This document shows positions 1 through 10,094 of a DNA stretch of 64,000 nt, in pieces (position 1 is the stretch's first letter; each line of letters opens with the position of its first letter). Under the pieces are notes generated by a model, which saw only the letters and a list, made by a program, of their open reading frames with translations, had not been told where the DNA came from and searched no databases. The DNA lies in assembly GCA_020631735.1 (NCBI GenBank), contig CM036179.1:28511063-28575062 (forward strand), read 5' to 3'. The position numbers were made by a program, and so were the translations under genes. Origin of the DNA: Saccharum officinarum. Taxonomy: Eukaryota; Streptophyta; Magnoliopsida; Poales; Poaceae.

Positions 1-851
1 TCAATCATTGCTGTCCAGGCAACTAGGCAAAGGTAAGTGTGGAGCACTGATGCTCATTGGCCGCATTATATAGGCAGCTCACCCCCGTCGCGCCTCCCTG
101 AATCGTCGAGGTAGGACTAATCACCTCGCACGGTGTTGTATGCTTGTATGGCTGCATCTGACTTCATGCGGCGCTGTTGTTGCATTGTATGTGACTGAGC
201 CGACCAAAAGAGAGAGAGCTAGATGGGCCAGACGTTGTTGCTATCCTTTCTAATCTAGTACTGATGGCATCTTAAATTTTTCTCTTTTTTCTTTTTTTCT
301 TTTTTTTTCTCGTGTCAAAGAAACCAAATTGATAAGTCTGCTCTCTTGCACTCGAAATTTGCCACGATGACACTTGCTAATTGTTATGCATTGTGGATCG
401 GTATTCCGTATTGAATTTTCGTATACCGACCGTGTTCGATATAATTTCGCTCGAATGAGTTCGTTTTCGAAATTCTCGATATTCCGTAAGTTCGCGTTCA
501 TTTTCGTATCCGGCTTTACCATTTTCGCTTTCGTTTTTCGTATTCAAATATAAAAGTAGAAAATGGTTGAAGAGTTTTTCGACGGTTTCCCACCGTTCTC
601 ATCCTTAGTTGAGATTGAGAAACACAACGAGAGTATCCTCCCGCGAGCCAAGGGTGGGAGCGGAATGTGTGTGAAGGCTGGGAGCCAATGTTGTCGAATT
701 TGTGCCGAGTCTCCCTCGGTCCCTCCTACTGCGCTGCGCGCCACACCGCAGTTGTGGCGCTGCCACAGTTGTGGTGCTCAAATTGGCTGCCAAGTCTTTT
801 AGTGTGATATAAGTTTCTTGTACTCAGTTTTTTTTTTAAAAAAGTTTCTTA
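1..851. other. Intergenic DNA, no gene recognised
   Basis: I see no convincing gene. Positions about 380-545 are dense in short, alternately oriented TTTCG/CGAAA-like words with repeated 'cgtat' and 'ttcg'. That texture resembles the subterminal regions of Ac-like hAT elements, but I found neither terminal repeats nor a target duplication. Short open frames at 544-802 overlap on both strands and show no recognisable domain. Confidence 0.3.
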
Positions 852-853
852 TA

Positions 854-1134
854 CTCGCTCCATTCCAAAATAAATATACATCTTAACTTCTAAAAAATCA
901 AAACTTTTAAAGTTTGATCAAATATATATAAAAATATGTTAATGTCTTTTGGGAACAAATATATTAATGTTTATGATGTATAATAAGCATCATTACACTG
1001 AGCATGGAATATACTTTCATAACAAATTTGTTTAGAGATATAAATATTGATATTATTTCTTATATTTCTAGTCAAACTTAAAAATGTTTGACTCCTCGAG
1101 AAGCAAGATTTGCGTTTATTTTAGGATTGAGAGA
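854..1134. mobile_element. Stowaway-like MITE (diverged)
   Basis: The left end reads ctcgctccattccaaaat and the right end, in reverse complement, reads ctctcaatcctaaaat, giving an imperfect terminal inverted repeat. TA dinucleotides flank it at 852-853 and about 1135-1136. The interior is AT-rich and non-coding. Size, TIR and TA flanks fit a Tc1/mariner-type Stowaway MITE. The right end is degenerate, so that boundary is approximate. Confidence 0.5.
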
Positions 1135-1182
1135 TAATCTTTTAACTGTAGTTTTCTATGACGGGCTACATGAAATCATCTA

Positions 1183-1329
1183 CTCCCTTCGTTCTAAATT
1201 ATAAATTACTTTGACTTTTTTTGGTACATAAAATTTGCTATGTATCTAAACATATATTATATTTATATACATAGCAAAATGTATATATAGAAAAAAGTCA
1301 AAACAACTTATAATTTGGGACAGAGGGAG
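1183..1329. mobile_element. Stowaway MITE
   Basis: A 147-bp AT-rich element. The left terminus ctcccttcgttctaaat pairs with the right terminus atttgggacagagggag as an inverted repeat. It is flanked by TA at 1181-1182 and 1330-1331. The inner parts also pair (gactttttt against aaaaaagtc, gctatgta against tacatagc), so the whole element can fold into a hairpin. This is the classic grass Stowaway structure; it has no coding capacity. Confidence 0.8.
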
Positions 1330-1331
1330 TA

Positions 1332-3110
1332 CTAAACAGTTGTTTGAATATCTATGGCGTGCCGTAATTGTGCAGTGGCTTCGGCGAACCAAACATCCTG
1401 TGGTACTCACAAATTGCATACTCCTTGGTTTTCTATCTTGTTCTATGTTATCATTTCACTTGTAAATTATACACTTGGACTCCTGAAACTCCTCCTGAAT
1501 TCTTGTCACAGTTCTGTTATTCGTAAATTACACACTTGGCTTCCTAAACTTCTATTACTATACTAGAAAGTCTTAGCGCGCTCTGCACGCCCTACCAGCC
1601 CAGACTATGGAGCGTCATTTAAGCGTGCCACAAAATATTCAAATGATAATGAGTCTCAGACCATCAATATCTATAGCTTAGACAGTTCATTACGACAATG
1701 CACAATCAACAGAATTTGCCATTCCTAGCAACTCTGTTGGATTCATAATATTTGCAATTGCTTCCATAGATCATCACCATTTCTTTTCATTTTTTATCTG
1801 TACGTCGGCATCTTCCAGGATCTAAGTCAGAGTCTGCATTTGTGTAGCTTTGGAAGAGAGGTCTCGACCACACTGCATTATTAGAGAAGTATGTCAAGAT
1901 CTGACTTATGCACAGATTGATAGTGTAGTATTTTTTATGGCTTGTTTGTGTACAAACTGATGGTTAGTACATTTTGGTGTCACAATGGTTTAAAATAATA
2001 CCTCTGCAGGTCCATGGCATGCATCTATTGAATCCGATTATCTAATACTTCAGATATTGGAGACTGAAAATTTTATTTAACAAAGGACACTACAAAAAGG
2101 CACCCCATTCGTGCAAAATAATCTATCTTCTACCTTGGTTTACTGAAATTTCGAGTAGTTTTGAAGTAAAAACAAACTTGCTTACTAATTCAGAACATGT
2201 ATACCTCTATTGGTCGTTTTGGTCCTGGTTGGTTGCTCATATGTCTTTGGCCTGCCTCATATCATTGGTGATCCAAGTCCAAGTGATGCATGCAAATTCA
2301 TATGTTGGTGGCCTGGCGAAGTTAAGTTGTTTGGTTGCTCACACCAATCAAACAGAGAGAGTTTCTTTGGTTTCCAGTATGCATAGATGTTATGGTAACC
2401 TGCTGGTTGATGTGAGAATACCCACTGTCACTATAAGTTGAATAAAAAATTGACACTAAAAACGGATTAAATAATTAAGAAATCTCGGGTATTTGAAGTT
2501 TTGTACATTGAAAAACACTAAATGCTAAACGAATATAGGACTGCCTACTATCTACTGAATCCGGTACATTAACACTAAATGCTAACATTGTATCAGCGAA
2601 ACTAATACTTCACTGAAATTGAATGAACTGATACATCGATTATCCACCATTGAGACAAAACTTAAAAGAAAAACAAAATCCATTGAGATTCAGTATTGAA
2701 ACTCACCAACTCATAGATATACGGCAAGGACAAAAATAAGAGAAGTCTGCCATAGTCACTCACTAATTGCAGTAGCCAGTATCAGACTAAACAAATCAAA
2801 TATTAAGCTCGAGCAAGCAGTAGCTCGAACAAGAATTAACTAAAAAAATCACCTAGACAAATCAGACTCGATGCACGAGACACATGTCGAGACAACTCCG
2901 CCCTTTGCCGCGGCGCCACCCAAACCGCAAGGCAAGAAGTCAAGAATGGACTGCACCTTCTCCGTCAACCGAGCGATGCGGACACCAGAGCCGCCGTCGC
3001 CATGCTCCCCGTGATGCCGCCCGTCATCGCCGTCCGCCGTATCACCCGTCGCGGCTGCTCCACTGTTGGCTCTGTAGTACTGAATGTGCAGAGTAACAGA
3101 GTAGTTGCTC
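1332..3110. other. Intergenic DNA with a possible captured gene fragment
   Basis: No gene is supported. A string CACTACAAAAAGG at 2088-2100 resembles a CACTA terminus but has no partner. A GC-rich patch at about 2880-3070 is open on the minus strand (2849-3121) and may be a gene fragment picked up by the neighbouring Mutator-like element. I do not recognise its product. Confidence 0.3.
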
Positions 3111-6100
3111 ATGTTTTTCACTGTTTATGATGATGCTAGGATCGATCCTGGCAGTGCGTTTATGCTAGTTGTTAAGGTTGCTCAATACGTTGTTGATGGT
3201 GAATATAGGCTAGTAGACATGGCAGAGCAGCAACATGACATATAGTTTGATAGGAACAGTCAGTACTCTCTTGCTCAATTCCATGAGGATTTAGCCACAA
3301 AGATTATCTAGGGGTTTTCACAAATACTTGCAGTCTGGGTTTTAGACCAAGATACTGGCTCTGAGTGGAAGCTTAGGAGGGATGAGCATGTGCAGCAGAT
3401 GATTAAGGATAGATGGGATGAGAGGTTAGCTTTTCTTGCAGTTGATGTTGTGAGGAAAGATGTGTGTAATGACAATGCTAGCTCCGCTGCTTCTAAAGCT
3501 AGATGTGTCTCTGGTGTAACTAACGGGTCTAATGTAGAGGCTACTGATGTTGAAGGGTGTGGTGATACATGCAGCACGCCATCACCACCTACTGAACAGC
3601 CTGTAGCAGTAGTTGATTGGACCACTCTAACCATATAAGAGAACCTGATGATGATGGTCTAGCTACACAGCTTATTGATGAGGACCAGGTATATGAGGCA
3701 ATGGGATTCAAGCAAGCTGAGGCAAGAGATGAAGAAGATGGTAGATAAGAGGTGCCAATTCCAGCTATGTCAGCAGAGATACAGGAAGACATGAATGAAG
3801 CAGCTATTAATATTGATAACACAGTTGATGAAGAGCCACTTTATGAATGGGACAGGGACAATCCTGATATGAGTGTGGGCACTTGCTATCCTAGCATGAA
3901 AGAGCTTAGGCTAGCTGGTAGGCAGCATGCTATAGTTAAGGAGTTTGAGCTTGATATTGAGCATTCAGACAAAGAAAGGTACATGTGTTGCTGTGCTGCT
4001 CTAGGCTGTCCATGAAAATTTAGAGCTAGAACCTAGCATGATGGCAGTGTCAAGGTACAATTTTTGAATTTGTTTTCCCTTTTCTTTTTCTCTCTTATTT
4101 ATGGCTGTCTAAGTTTCTGCATTGCATTGTGGTGTTTAAGTTGTTGTATTATACTTATTATGCCTGTTTATTCTAATTGCAGATACAAATAAAATAAGAG
4201 GGTCCATAATTATGCATCTACACAAAGGGTTGTGAGTATGATGGCATCAATAGGTTGGGTGGCAGAGAGAGCAGTTCAATTCCTCAAGAAGAAGCCATCA
4301 ATGGGGGCTACAGAAATGCAAAAGAGTTGTATTTCAAATATGGCATTGAAATCCCCTACCAGACAGTGTACAATGGGACAAAGAGAGCATCTAAGAAGCT
4401 ATTTGGTAAGTGGAGTGATTCTTTTGATTGGTTGTATAGGTTCAAGGCTGAGATAGAATTGAGATCACCTGGTAGTGTGGTAGAGATAGACACTATCACT
4501 GATAATGAAGGCATAGTTAGGTTTAACAGATTCTTTTATGCATTCAAAGCTAGCATATATGGTTTCTTGAATGGCTGCAGACCTTATATTAGTTTAGACT
4601 CTACAGCTCTGAATGGGTTGTGGAATGGTCACATGCCTGCAGCCTTAGCTTTAGATAGGCACAACTGGATGTTTCCTGTGGCCTTTGGAATCTTTGACTC
4701 TGAGACAAAAGAGAATTGAGTTTGGTTTATGGAACAACTTAGGAAAGCAATTGGTCCCATGGAGAACTTAGCTATCTGCACAGATGCATGCAAGGGGTTA
4801 GAGTCAGCTGTTAAAATTGTGTTTCCATAGCCAGAGACGAGAGAATGTTTCAGGCATTTAATGGAAAATATGAAGAAGTACTATAGTGGTGATGTGTATG
4901 GCAAGAACATGTGGCCAGCAGCTAGAGCATATTCACCACATAAGTTTAAGTTTTTCTTTGACAAGGTGTTGGCAGCTAGTCCAGATGTGCAGAAATGGCT
5001 GGATGAGCACCATCCTTTTCTTTGGGTAAGAAGCAAGTTCTCTACTCATATCAAGTGTGACTACATTAACAACAATCTAGCAGAATCTTTTAATGGTTGG
5101 ATCAAAGAGCACAAAGACATGCCTCTACACTGCATGACAGATGCTATTAGAGAGAAGATAATGATGTTGTTTGCCAAAAGGAGGAAGATTTCTACAGCAT
5201 TGGCTCCTGGTATATTGCCTGCTGTCATCTATCAGCTCAATGCTGCCTCTTGGGGACTAGGACACTTGAAGATTTCCAAAGGCCACCCTAATGAAGTTGA
5301 GGTCACAGAGGTGTACAAAGTTGAAGAAGAAGTTAGAAGACATGTTGTGTACTTACCTTAGAAAATTTGCACATGCAAACAATGGCAAGTAATTGGAAAA
5401 CCATGTCCACATGCATTGACTATGATTACTAGCATGAGGCAGCCTGACATGGGATCTTTTGTGGACAACTACTACTCAATGGCCAAGTTTCAAGCAACTT
5501 ATGCAGGTATAATTCCTAGCATCACTGATAGGAATCAGTGGCCTGAGGTGGACAAGGGCTACAAAATCCACCCTCCTGTCCAGAAGCCAAGAGAACCTGG
5601 AAGATTGAGGAAAAATAGTATTAAACTAGCAAGGGAGATAGGAAGCAAAGCAACTAGGCAAGTCAGATGCCCTAACTGTAAAGAGTATGGTCATAGGGCT
5701 AGTAGCTGGAAGTGTTTCCTCACTGGAACAAAGAAAAGGGGCTTTTTCACTATCATTTTTCAAGTTCACTTGTACATTTTTGTAATTGCTAACTACTGTT
5801 GCATCACTTCTGTAGGAAGAGAACTAAGAAGAAGGCTATCCAGGTTGGGAGGAAGAAGGCGAAGACAGGTGCTGGTGGTGATGAAGCACTAGCCTAAGGA
5901 CAAGAGGAGCATTGGCAAGAGAAGCAACAGCAAAAGCTAAGAGGGAGGCCCAAGAAGCAGAACTGAAGGCAGCAACAGCAAGGGAAGTAGCAAAAACAGC
6001 AGCAAGGGAAGAAATTGAAGCTACTAGAAATGAATTTGCAGTAGCAAGGGAAGAAAAAAGAGGTCTGGAAGTGATGGCTTTGGAAGTTGTTGCCCCAGAA

Positions 6101-6333
6101 GCATCCATTCAGTCTACAATAGCTAGAAGGTAATCATCTCATCTTCTTTAAGATGGTTAATTAGATCTATTAATTTCATCTGTTAATTTTATATTTTTTT
6201 CCATAACAGGGCACTATTCCTAGGAGATGAACTCCAAGCTGAGCCTGTGAAGAAAATGACACCAAGGAAGAAACAGTTAGCAACTAAAGTGAAGAAAACT
6301 CCACCTAAGAAGAAAGGAGGCAAGGGCAAGTGA
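3111..6333 (+). pseudogene. MuDR-type MULE transposase pseudogene
   Basis: The product would be the cut-and-paste transposase of a Mutator-like element. The reading frame can be followed from about 3111 through successive blocks. An N-terminal acidic region (3111-4015) leads to an intron at about 4056-4182. The MULE catalytic domain covers about 4230-5130, with candidate acidic residues in LDST, CTDACKGL and NNLAESFNGW. A SWIM zinc finger follows at about 5368-5420 (CTC...CPH), then a CCHC knuckle near 5665-5715, an Ala/Glu/Arg-rich coiled-coil-like stretch (5912-6133), a small intron, and a Lys-rich tail ending at a stop at 6331-6333. It is broken by in-frame stops at 3243-3245, 3309-3311, 3746-3748, 4717-4719, 4828-4830 and 5359-5361. 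There are also frameshifts near 3635, 4320 and 5890. The donor of the intron after 5745 is GG rather than GT. It is non-functional. Confidence 0.88.
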
Positions 6334-6861
6334 CCATGGCTGGTCTTGTTATTCACTGAGCTGGAACTTTTGTGTTGATGAATTGGCCACAAAACTTTCA
6401 TTTGAATGGCATGTAATCTATATTAGGGCAGCATGTACTCTATATTATGTACTGAAATGGGCACAACAACCATCATCATGTTGCCCCTATTTTGGATGTG
6501 AAGAACATCTCACTTACGTAATGGCTTGTAATGGCACACAATTAGCCCCTATTTTGATGTCAAGAACATCTCACTTATTGGCTTGGCCACTATATGATCA
6601 TTTGTTATAAATTACCTCTATCTGAACAATGTGTCTTCACTGTCATTCAGCATGTATAGATTGCAACTGCTCATTTTGTCATTATAAATTGCTACTGCCC
6701 ACTCATTCATACAAAATGAGAATGTCATTTACAAAATGAGAATGGACAATTGGAACTGCTCATTCATTCAAGCAAAATGGACATGATAGTTTCATTCAAA
6801 CATCAGGTTCATTTCCATGTCTCACATAAAGTTCATTTCATTGTCATACAAATTTCCTACA

Positions 6862-7433
6862 TCAGGTCACACATTTGACAATAACTCCCAACACAACAAT
6901 TACAAAACAAACAATGACAAAGTTCATTTTTGACATCATTTTCTCTAGCTTCTCCAGTTCCTCAGTATGCAGGTCCTTCACATCTTCATTGGCAGCTTCA
7001 CTGTCCTTTGTTCCTTCCTCCTCCAGTCCCTCAATCTTCTCACAGCTGACCCTGATGATCTTTTTATCGACCAACTCATCGAAATAAGCCTTCTGGAGCC
7101 TATAGAAGCCATAGAGCTTCAGATTCTACATAAAAAAGGTTAAGAGCAGTCAAACCCTAGAATCTGGCATTTGAAGAATTAACCAAAACTGACCCCGTTT
7201 CTTGGGCATTTGAAGAAGTTGCGCCCCTTGTTCGGAGTCTCCTGCTTGATGCGATGCTCAATCACACGGGCCAGGTGGCAATCGGGGCAGAGAATCAAGG
7301 GGAGCCCAGTTTCCGTACCCACCGGATACGCCATAGACTTCGTGACCATGGAGCTCACGCCTCGTTCCTGCCTCCTCGTCGCCCTACTCGCGCTGGATGA
7401 CTCTGCCCTATGCGACATGGCCGTGGTCGCCAT
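6862..7433 (-). CDS. GRF-type zinc-finger protein with C-terminal membrane anchor, MULE-associated
   Basis: Two exons: 7433-7194 and 7125-6862, separated by a 68-nt intron (7193-7126, GT...AG, phase 0). The product is about 167 aa. The N-terminus is Ser/Ala/Arg-rich. A GRF-type zinc finger is visible (CPDCHLARVIEHR then GRNFFKCPRNG), a fold that binds single-stranded nucleic acid in other proteins. An acidic helical segment follows, and the protein ends in a hydrophobic stretch (NFVIVCFVIVVLGVIVKCV) that looks like a tail anchor. I chose ATG 7433; an upstream in-frame ATG at 7568 would add a Pro-rich leader typical of translated UTR. No stop or frameshift interrupts it, unlike the adjacent transposase. 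Its role is not known to me; an accessory function in transposition is an inference from position. Confidence 0.65.
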
Positions 7434-8268
7434 GGCGGTGGAGACGCGGATGGGAGGGAGCAGGAGGCCGACGGCGGGGTGAGTAAGGAGGCGGGGCGGC
7501 GGGGGGGGATGAAATGAGGGCGGGCCTGGCGCTGCTAAGTGAAAGAATGGGCAGGGCAGCGATGTCATTTCACGTGCCCGTGCTGACTGTGCGCCAGCGT
7601 GTCAGCTCGACCTAGCGTGCCACATAGGCAAATGTGGTAAAAATGAAAGACGCGCGACTTAAAACTGCTCAAGATGTAAGCACCATTATAAGGGTGAGAT
7701 TCCGATGAGCGCCATCCATTATAATGGTAAATATGTAAAATTCCTAGAAATGAGGGGAAGGCTTGGGTTGGGCTAGAAGGAGATTGCCTCTGCGCAATAG
7801 TAGCGAGGGTTATCTGCAAAAACGGTGGGAACTCAAATTTTCTCTTCTTCGCATCAAAATAGATTTTAAGTAAAGGCGTTGGGTGTAAAATGTTTGAACA
7901 TGTGCAGTGTACATCTCTTCCTAGATGGAGCGTGGGTTGTTTTTATAAAATGAAAAGGGCTTTTTTTGCAAAAGGACCTGCTAGGTGTCAGCATACAAAG
8001 GTGCCACGGATGTCTCGATTTCTCTCATGTGAGCAATCGGCAACAATCTTTAAGGAACCTGATTATCCTAGACCAAGTCCTCACATGCAACGCATTGTCC
8101 TCGCACGGTCGTGTGGCAACATGCTTGCTATACCTGCGCCGCTGCGTGGCTGCTCTTCTGTGCTACACCATGCTCCCATTGCCACCCAGCGTCTGCTTAT
8201 GTTGCATCGCCGGTGGGGTATCGTAATTGCCATCGTGCAAAGTATTCGCGCTATCACGCCGCAATGAC
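7434..8268. other. Intergenic, probable MULE right flank
   Basis: GC-rich upstream DNA of the GRF gene grades into lower-GC sequence. Positions 7600-7740 could include the MULE terminal repeat, but no matching inverted copy is visible upstream of 3111. Otherwise I see nothing. Confidence 0.3.
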
Positions 8269-9060
8269 GGCCCTGTTTGTTTCGAGCTTATATGAGTCTT
8301 GCTTATAAGCTGAGCAAAATAACGTGATAAGCCAGGATCTAGAGAATCTATTGTCTAAATAAGTTGGCGTTTGACAGATTATTTCGGATAGGACATTTTG
8401 CATTGGGACCCCTAGACTTTTCTAAAACTATACAGCACTGTTTACTACTGTTTCTATGAGTCTATAGCCTTGCAACTGGATCCAGATAAAGTTTTTATTT
8501 ACATCTTGGTCCTTCTTCAAAATCGACGTAGGAGCTTAGAAATCCGGTCGTGCTCCAGGCGAGGGGGAGGAGCTCCTGGCGAAGGTCGGGCGCCTCTGGA
8601 GCTTGTAGTGGGGAGGTATTCGGGGCTGTGGGAGGGAGCCAGCGCTGTGGGCGGTGGGGGAGGAAGCCGACGCTGTTGGAGGTAGCTGGCGGTGGAGGCC
8701 AGATCTGGCAGGGTCTTGCCCGCGGGCGGCAGATCTGGACCTAGGGAGGCAGCAGCCAGGCCAGAGTGCCGATGTGGGTGGAGGGAGGCGGCGACGGCGA
8801 TGGCGCTGCGATGTGGCACCAGCACAGGAGGGAGAGAAGGGGGCGAGCACACGGATGAGGTCGGGGCGAGCATGGAAAATATGAGCGTTTTCCAAATTGC
8901 GGACACCTGCACACGTTTCGACCAACCATTGCGAACACCTGCGAGGACTCCTAGTCATAAACATGTGTTCGCGTTCAGCCTTGCATTGCTTGTTGTTTGG
9001 CAAGATTAAATTGCTTGTCTCACTTAGAATCGAAGCAAACGCTCCCCCCCAAACAAGCCT
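8269..9060. mobile_element. Candidate TIR element with GC-rich core
   Basis: The left end ggccctgtttgtttcgagc and the reverse complement of the right end (aggcttgtttggggg) share the GGCYTGTTTG signature seen in many grass hAT and Harbinger-type elements. Between them lies a strikingly GC-rich block (about 8540-8870) open in several frames, as expected of a captured exon or CpG-rich promoter piece. No clean target duplication was found, so the assignment is tentative. Confidence 0.3.
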
Positions 9061-10094
9061 TACATGTGCACGCTGCTACATGTTGTGCCCTTGCCGTAGT
9101 TCCTAGCCCACCATCGATGGTGTGGGTGCACATATCCATGTGGATGAGCTCGTCACAATATGAGTTGAGGAAGGGCGCCAAGGGGGTAGAGAGTGCGTAT
9201 GAGGAAATGGTGAGCATGAGAGCTTGCGCAACAGGGAAAGGAAGGAGTGTGGCAGTGTTGGTGTCAAGTGCGAATACCACGGGGCATGGGTCGACATTGG
9301 TGTCGCGATGAGGTGTTGAGGAGTAAGTTGAGCAAGAGCATGGAGGATTGGATGATCACAACCATGGGTTCTGGTCAACCACTTGGTGTTGAGAAAGCTT
9401 GGTCCACATGGCATGACGTGCGAGGAGCAGGCGAGCTTGGCAGAGCCTGGCATAATAGCATGGGTATGGCAACATAGAGCAGGTAGGCGCACAACTGTGG
9501 CACGCCCACCTAGGTGAGCCAGGCACATGCGACGTGGACCAAGATGGTACAACAATTTGCAAGTGTTATGGGTGAAAACTTAAAACAAGTTTAGGGAGCA
9601 GAGTATATAATTTATAATTTGGGGATGAGAATATATAATGGGACTAGAATAAGAACTCGAATAAAGGTTCAAGAGCGGCTGTGAAACAGGGATGAGAGGT
9701 AGTGACAAATTTAGAGAGCTGAGTGCATAATTTTCAAATACTAGGACCAGAATAAAAACTCGAAAAAAGGTTAAAAACGCTTGTTAAATTTACTCATTAA
9801 CTAAATCAATATATACTTTTACCTTTTATTTATAGTTATAATTTTTTATAGGACTGTTGTATAGTTATGTTACTGCGTATCTATTTTCCTGACGATTTAT
9901 TAATAACCAGAAAAAAGATCTCAGCTGCTTTCAGCCATATATCTGTGCTCCGTGCCTCCGTGCAGCCGCATCACAGCTACTCAGGCCTCCTTCGCCACTC
10001 CACGTTTGGCCCGTATAGATTTATCAGCGGAAGTGCTGATCGAACACGTCGTTCAATTCGGTCTGGTCTGTTACCGATCGATTCTTGGGGCACC
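9061..10094. other. Upstream region of the CAX gene
   Basis: Positions 9590-9780 contain two imperfect copies of a roughly 100-bp unit (tttagggagcagagtatat... against tttagagagctgagtgcat..., each ending near aactcgaa...aaaggtt). From about 9800 the DNA is AT-rich, then becomes GC-balanced 5'-UTR-like sequence before the CAX start codon. No single promoter element can be named with confidence. Confidence 0.35.

Larger units (their letters stand above)
3111..7433 (+). mobile_element. Mutator-like element (MULE), two convergent genes, termini not resolved
   Basis: The block contains a MuDR-type transposase gene on the plus strand (3111-6333) and a GRF zinc-finger/membrane-anchor gene on the minus strand (6862-7433). 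They are tail to tail, about 530 bp apart. Convergent gene pairs are known from maize MuDR (mudrA/mudrB), but the second gene here is not recognisably mudrB. I could not find the long terminal inverted repeats or a 9-bp target duplication, so the coordinates cover only the coding core. Confidence 0.7.

Noticed and set aside
2088..2100. CACTACAAAAAGG as a CACTA transposon terminus
   Set aside because: No inverted partner, subterminal repeats or 3-bp duplication nearby.
2849..3121. Minus-strand frame as a gene next to the MULE
   Set aside because: No recognisable product and it overlaps the start of the transposase frame; kept only as a possible captured fragment.
8517..9003. Pro/Ser-rich open frames on the minus strand
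   Set aside because: GC-rich block open in up to five frames, with no motif and no splice structure.
9867..10094. Upstream extension of CAX exon 1 (open frame continues to 9867)
   Set aside because: ATG 10095 has a better context and gives a normal CAX N-terminus; the extension has 5'-UTR composition.
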